Shown here one piece after another: positions 62,101 through 64,000 of a stretch of 64,000 bases of DNA. Source of the DNA: Trochalopteron elliotii. Taxonomy: Eukaryota; Chordata; Aves; Passeriformes; Leiothrichidae. Both the position numbers and the translations under genes were made by a program. The stretch lies in NCBI GenBank assembly GCA_024734555.1, contig JANPWX010000080.1:3477419-3541418 (forward strand). Direction: 5' to 3'. A model generated the notes under the pieces. It was not told the origin of the DNA. It did not search any database and saw only the letters and a list, made by a program, of their open reading frames with translations. Position 1 is the stretch's first letter. Each line of letters opens with the position of its first letter.

Positions 62101-64000
62101 AACATGTAGATTCTTTTTAATTCTCATAGCCCTGTGCCATTGTGCTTTATATCTCCTAAGAGCTGGGAAAGATATGTGCATGTTAGTATGATGAAAGCCA
62201 CATGTTTTATACACATGTTAAAAATTGAATTATGCTGGTATTGAAAATTGTCTGTTGAAAATACAATGCAAACTCTGAATAAATTCTGCTGTTGCAAATC
62301 ATATATTTGGATTATAGTTGCTGTGAGACTGAGCCCTTACAGATTCTTAAACTTTTCTCAGGATAATTTTAAATCTTCACTCAGCCTAGGATTTTAGCTT
62401 AAATCTGTTAAACAGAAGGGTCTTAAGATTGTCTGTCAGAGTTTTCTGTCAACAGTAACACAAATACTGGGCTTACTCAAATGCTGGCCTCTGTGGACTC
62501 TTAGTACCTTGAGCAAGGTGCTTCGAGGAAGACCTAAATCTAATATTAGAGATAAAATATTGATTGTTTTTATTTCTTTCTGAGAAAACTTATTAGCATT
62601 TTATTATCAATGTGCATGTTTTTTCATATGACATTAATTTATGTTTGGTGAATATGAAAAAAACCTTCTTCAGAGTCTGAGAAATTCCTATCCTTAATTT
62701 TAAAGACACAGTTTCAGTTCTGTGACCTTTATCATAGCAACAGTGAAGAGTAAATCTTATTCAAAGCACTTAAATGAGATCAAACATAACCTGCAGAGTA
62801 GGTAGAATGGAAAGTAATTTTTTTTGTAATGCTTCTGATAGCAAACCCTTGCCTTTAGCCCTTGGTTATTAAAGCATGACACGAATGTGTTCCAATAGCA
62901 CCTAAATTGGTATTGGTGCAGGTGGATGTGCTCCGAAGTCACTGCAAATGAAATCCAAATCCAGTGCATAAAAACTGCTCCCTTTAAATTTTAGAGGAAG
63001 CGTTTCCTTCACATCCTAATAGTGGAAATATTTCACTGCTGGAGTGACAGGAGTGGGCACTAAAGACAGTGTTGGTAATAAGTGTGTAAAACTTGTTACA
63101 TATGGAATTCTTTTGGTGTTTTTATCATGCTAAGCCTTGCTGTGAGGCATCTCAACAAATAGCACCGATTAATCATTGCTGGTATGCCTTAGTTTTGGTC
63201 CATTTAATTTTCTGACACCAAAAATGTAGACTTGAAGACATTTAATTATAAATATATGCTGAGAGAGAGTTTATTATTAACATTGAAAGAGACTTTTTTT
63301 TATGCCATAGAATATATGTGAATTTAGAGGTCTTAGATGGCTTTAGTTTTATCTGTTGTATTTTCACCTTATTTAGGGATTTTATGTTGAAAGGGAAATA
63401 GCTTAGTATCTTAGTTAAAAGTGGTGTTATAGAGCACATTTTGTGACTGTTGCAATCAGGTAATGAGCAGTTTGTAAACTTCATAAAGTATATAATTCTC
63501 CTCCTAGATTTTTATCTGTCCAGATTTTTTATGTCTTTAAGTACTTCGTGATCAGTAAATAGTAAATTCAATCTACTGAATAGAAGTTTTGTCACTTAGA
63601 AATACTCACTTGGAATATATATTTTTAATTGGCATCAATGGCACATTTCCCAGGGAGCACAACAAAATGGATCATTTAATAGATGCCCAATCTCTCCATC
63701 CATCTATCTATCAGCACAGCACATGATGTTTTGACTTTAACATGGTAATTATCTCAGGCTGACTTCAGAGAAGAAGCTGCCACCCACACAGCAGTGCTTA
63801 ATTACTTCAGACTTCAGTTTGCCAAGAGAAAAAAATGACTTTTTTTTTTTTTGCACATTGCATGGAATTGAAATGATTTCATTGTCATTTTATTTGAAAT
63901 GCAGCCTGACATCACCATGGCATCATGGGAAAGAGAATGCAAAATTTCTCTGAAATTCTTAAAATAGGCTGAAAGCTGCCTTATATTTTAATGGTTTTCT

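Larger units (their letters stand above)
56664..64000. other. Intergenic sequence
   Basis: AT-rich DNA with (GTCT)n at 58019-58036, poly-A at 58156-58172 and (GTTTT)n at 59073-59102. A somewhat GC-richer block at 60190-60470 has open frames on both strands but no splice support. No gene recognised. Confidence 0.45.

Noticed and set aside
1..64000. CRISPR arrays, bacterial operons, or phage genes
   Set aside because: Introns, CR1 elements, CpG islands and AT-rich gene desert show a vertebrate chromosome; no spaced direct repeats of CRISPR type are present.

Overview
The window looks like a gene-poor, AT-rich piece of a bird genome, most likely a songbird. CR1-type LINE 3' ends (11150-11370, 19452-20236, 28000-28361 and fragments at 10861-10914 and about 40380-40612), one clear and one probable solo LTR, the compact introns, and the absence of Alu, B1 or L1 all point that way. 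There are no bacterial features. A 400-base run of N at 56264-56663 marks an assembly gap.

Region 1 (1 to about 16.2 kb) holds the 3' part of one plus-strand, multi-exon protein-coding gene whose 5' end lies outside the window. Four exons (2619-2753, 4443-4523, 8284-8444, 12475-12648) have good splice signals, stay open in one frame and join with matching phases (0/0, 0/0, 0/2, 2/2). They encode a glutamate/lysine-rich coiled-coil stretch followed by a mostly helical, Trp/Cys/His-containing C-terminal region. A further small exon (13021-13101) and a terminal exon (15899-16019) fit the phase but are less certain. The protein family was not recognised. A well-formed exon on the opposite strand (13364-13259) sits inside the last intron.

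Region 2 (16 to 25.9 kb) has a CpG island at about 18.46-19.08 kb, an 0.8-kb CR1, a GC-rich block with a possible minus-strand signal-peptide exon (24957-24826), and two LTR-like sequences (about 24119-24662 and 25318-25856). The second contains seven copies of a 15-bp repeat and two AP-1 sites.

Region 3 (26 to 64 kb) is largely a gene desert with simple repeats, CR1 pieces, a second very GC-rich CpG island (about 49.19-50.0 kb) with an internal minisatellite, and single candidate exons that I cannot link into genes. Two stretches (34.77 kb and 52.25 kb) are related to each other at roughly three quarters identity. The most unusual structure is at 53.65-54.14 kb: two inverted copies of one sequence, the right-hand one fused precisely behind the CCA end of a tRNA-Glu(CUC)-like sequence. 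This resembles a tRNA-headed retroposon or an integrated tRNA-primed cDNA.

Nothing here forms a pathway or operon. The annotation is one partial gene, possible regulatory islands, transposon remnants and unassigned non-coding DNA.
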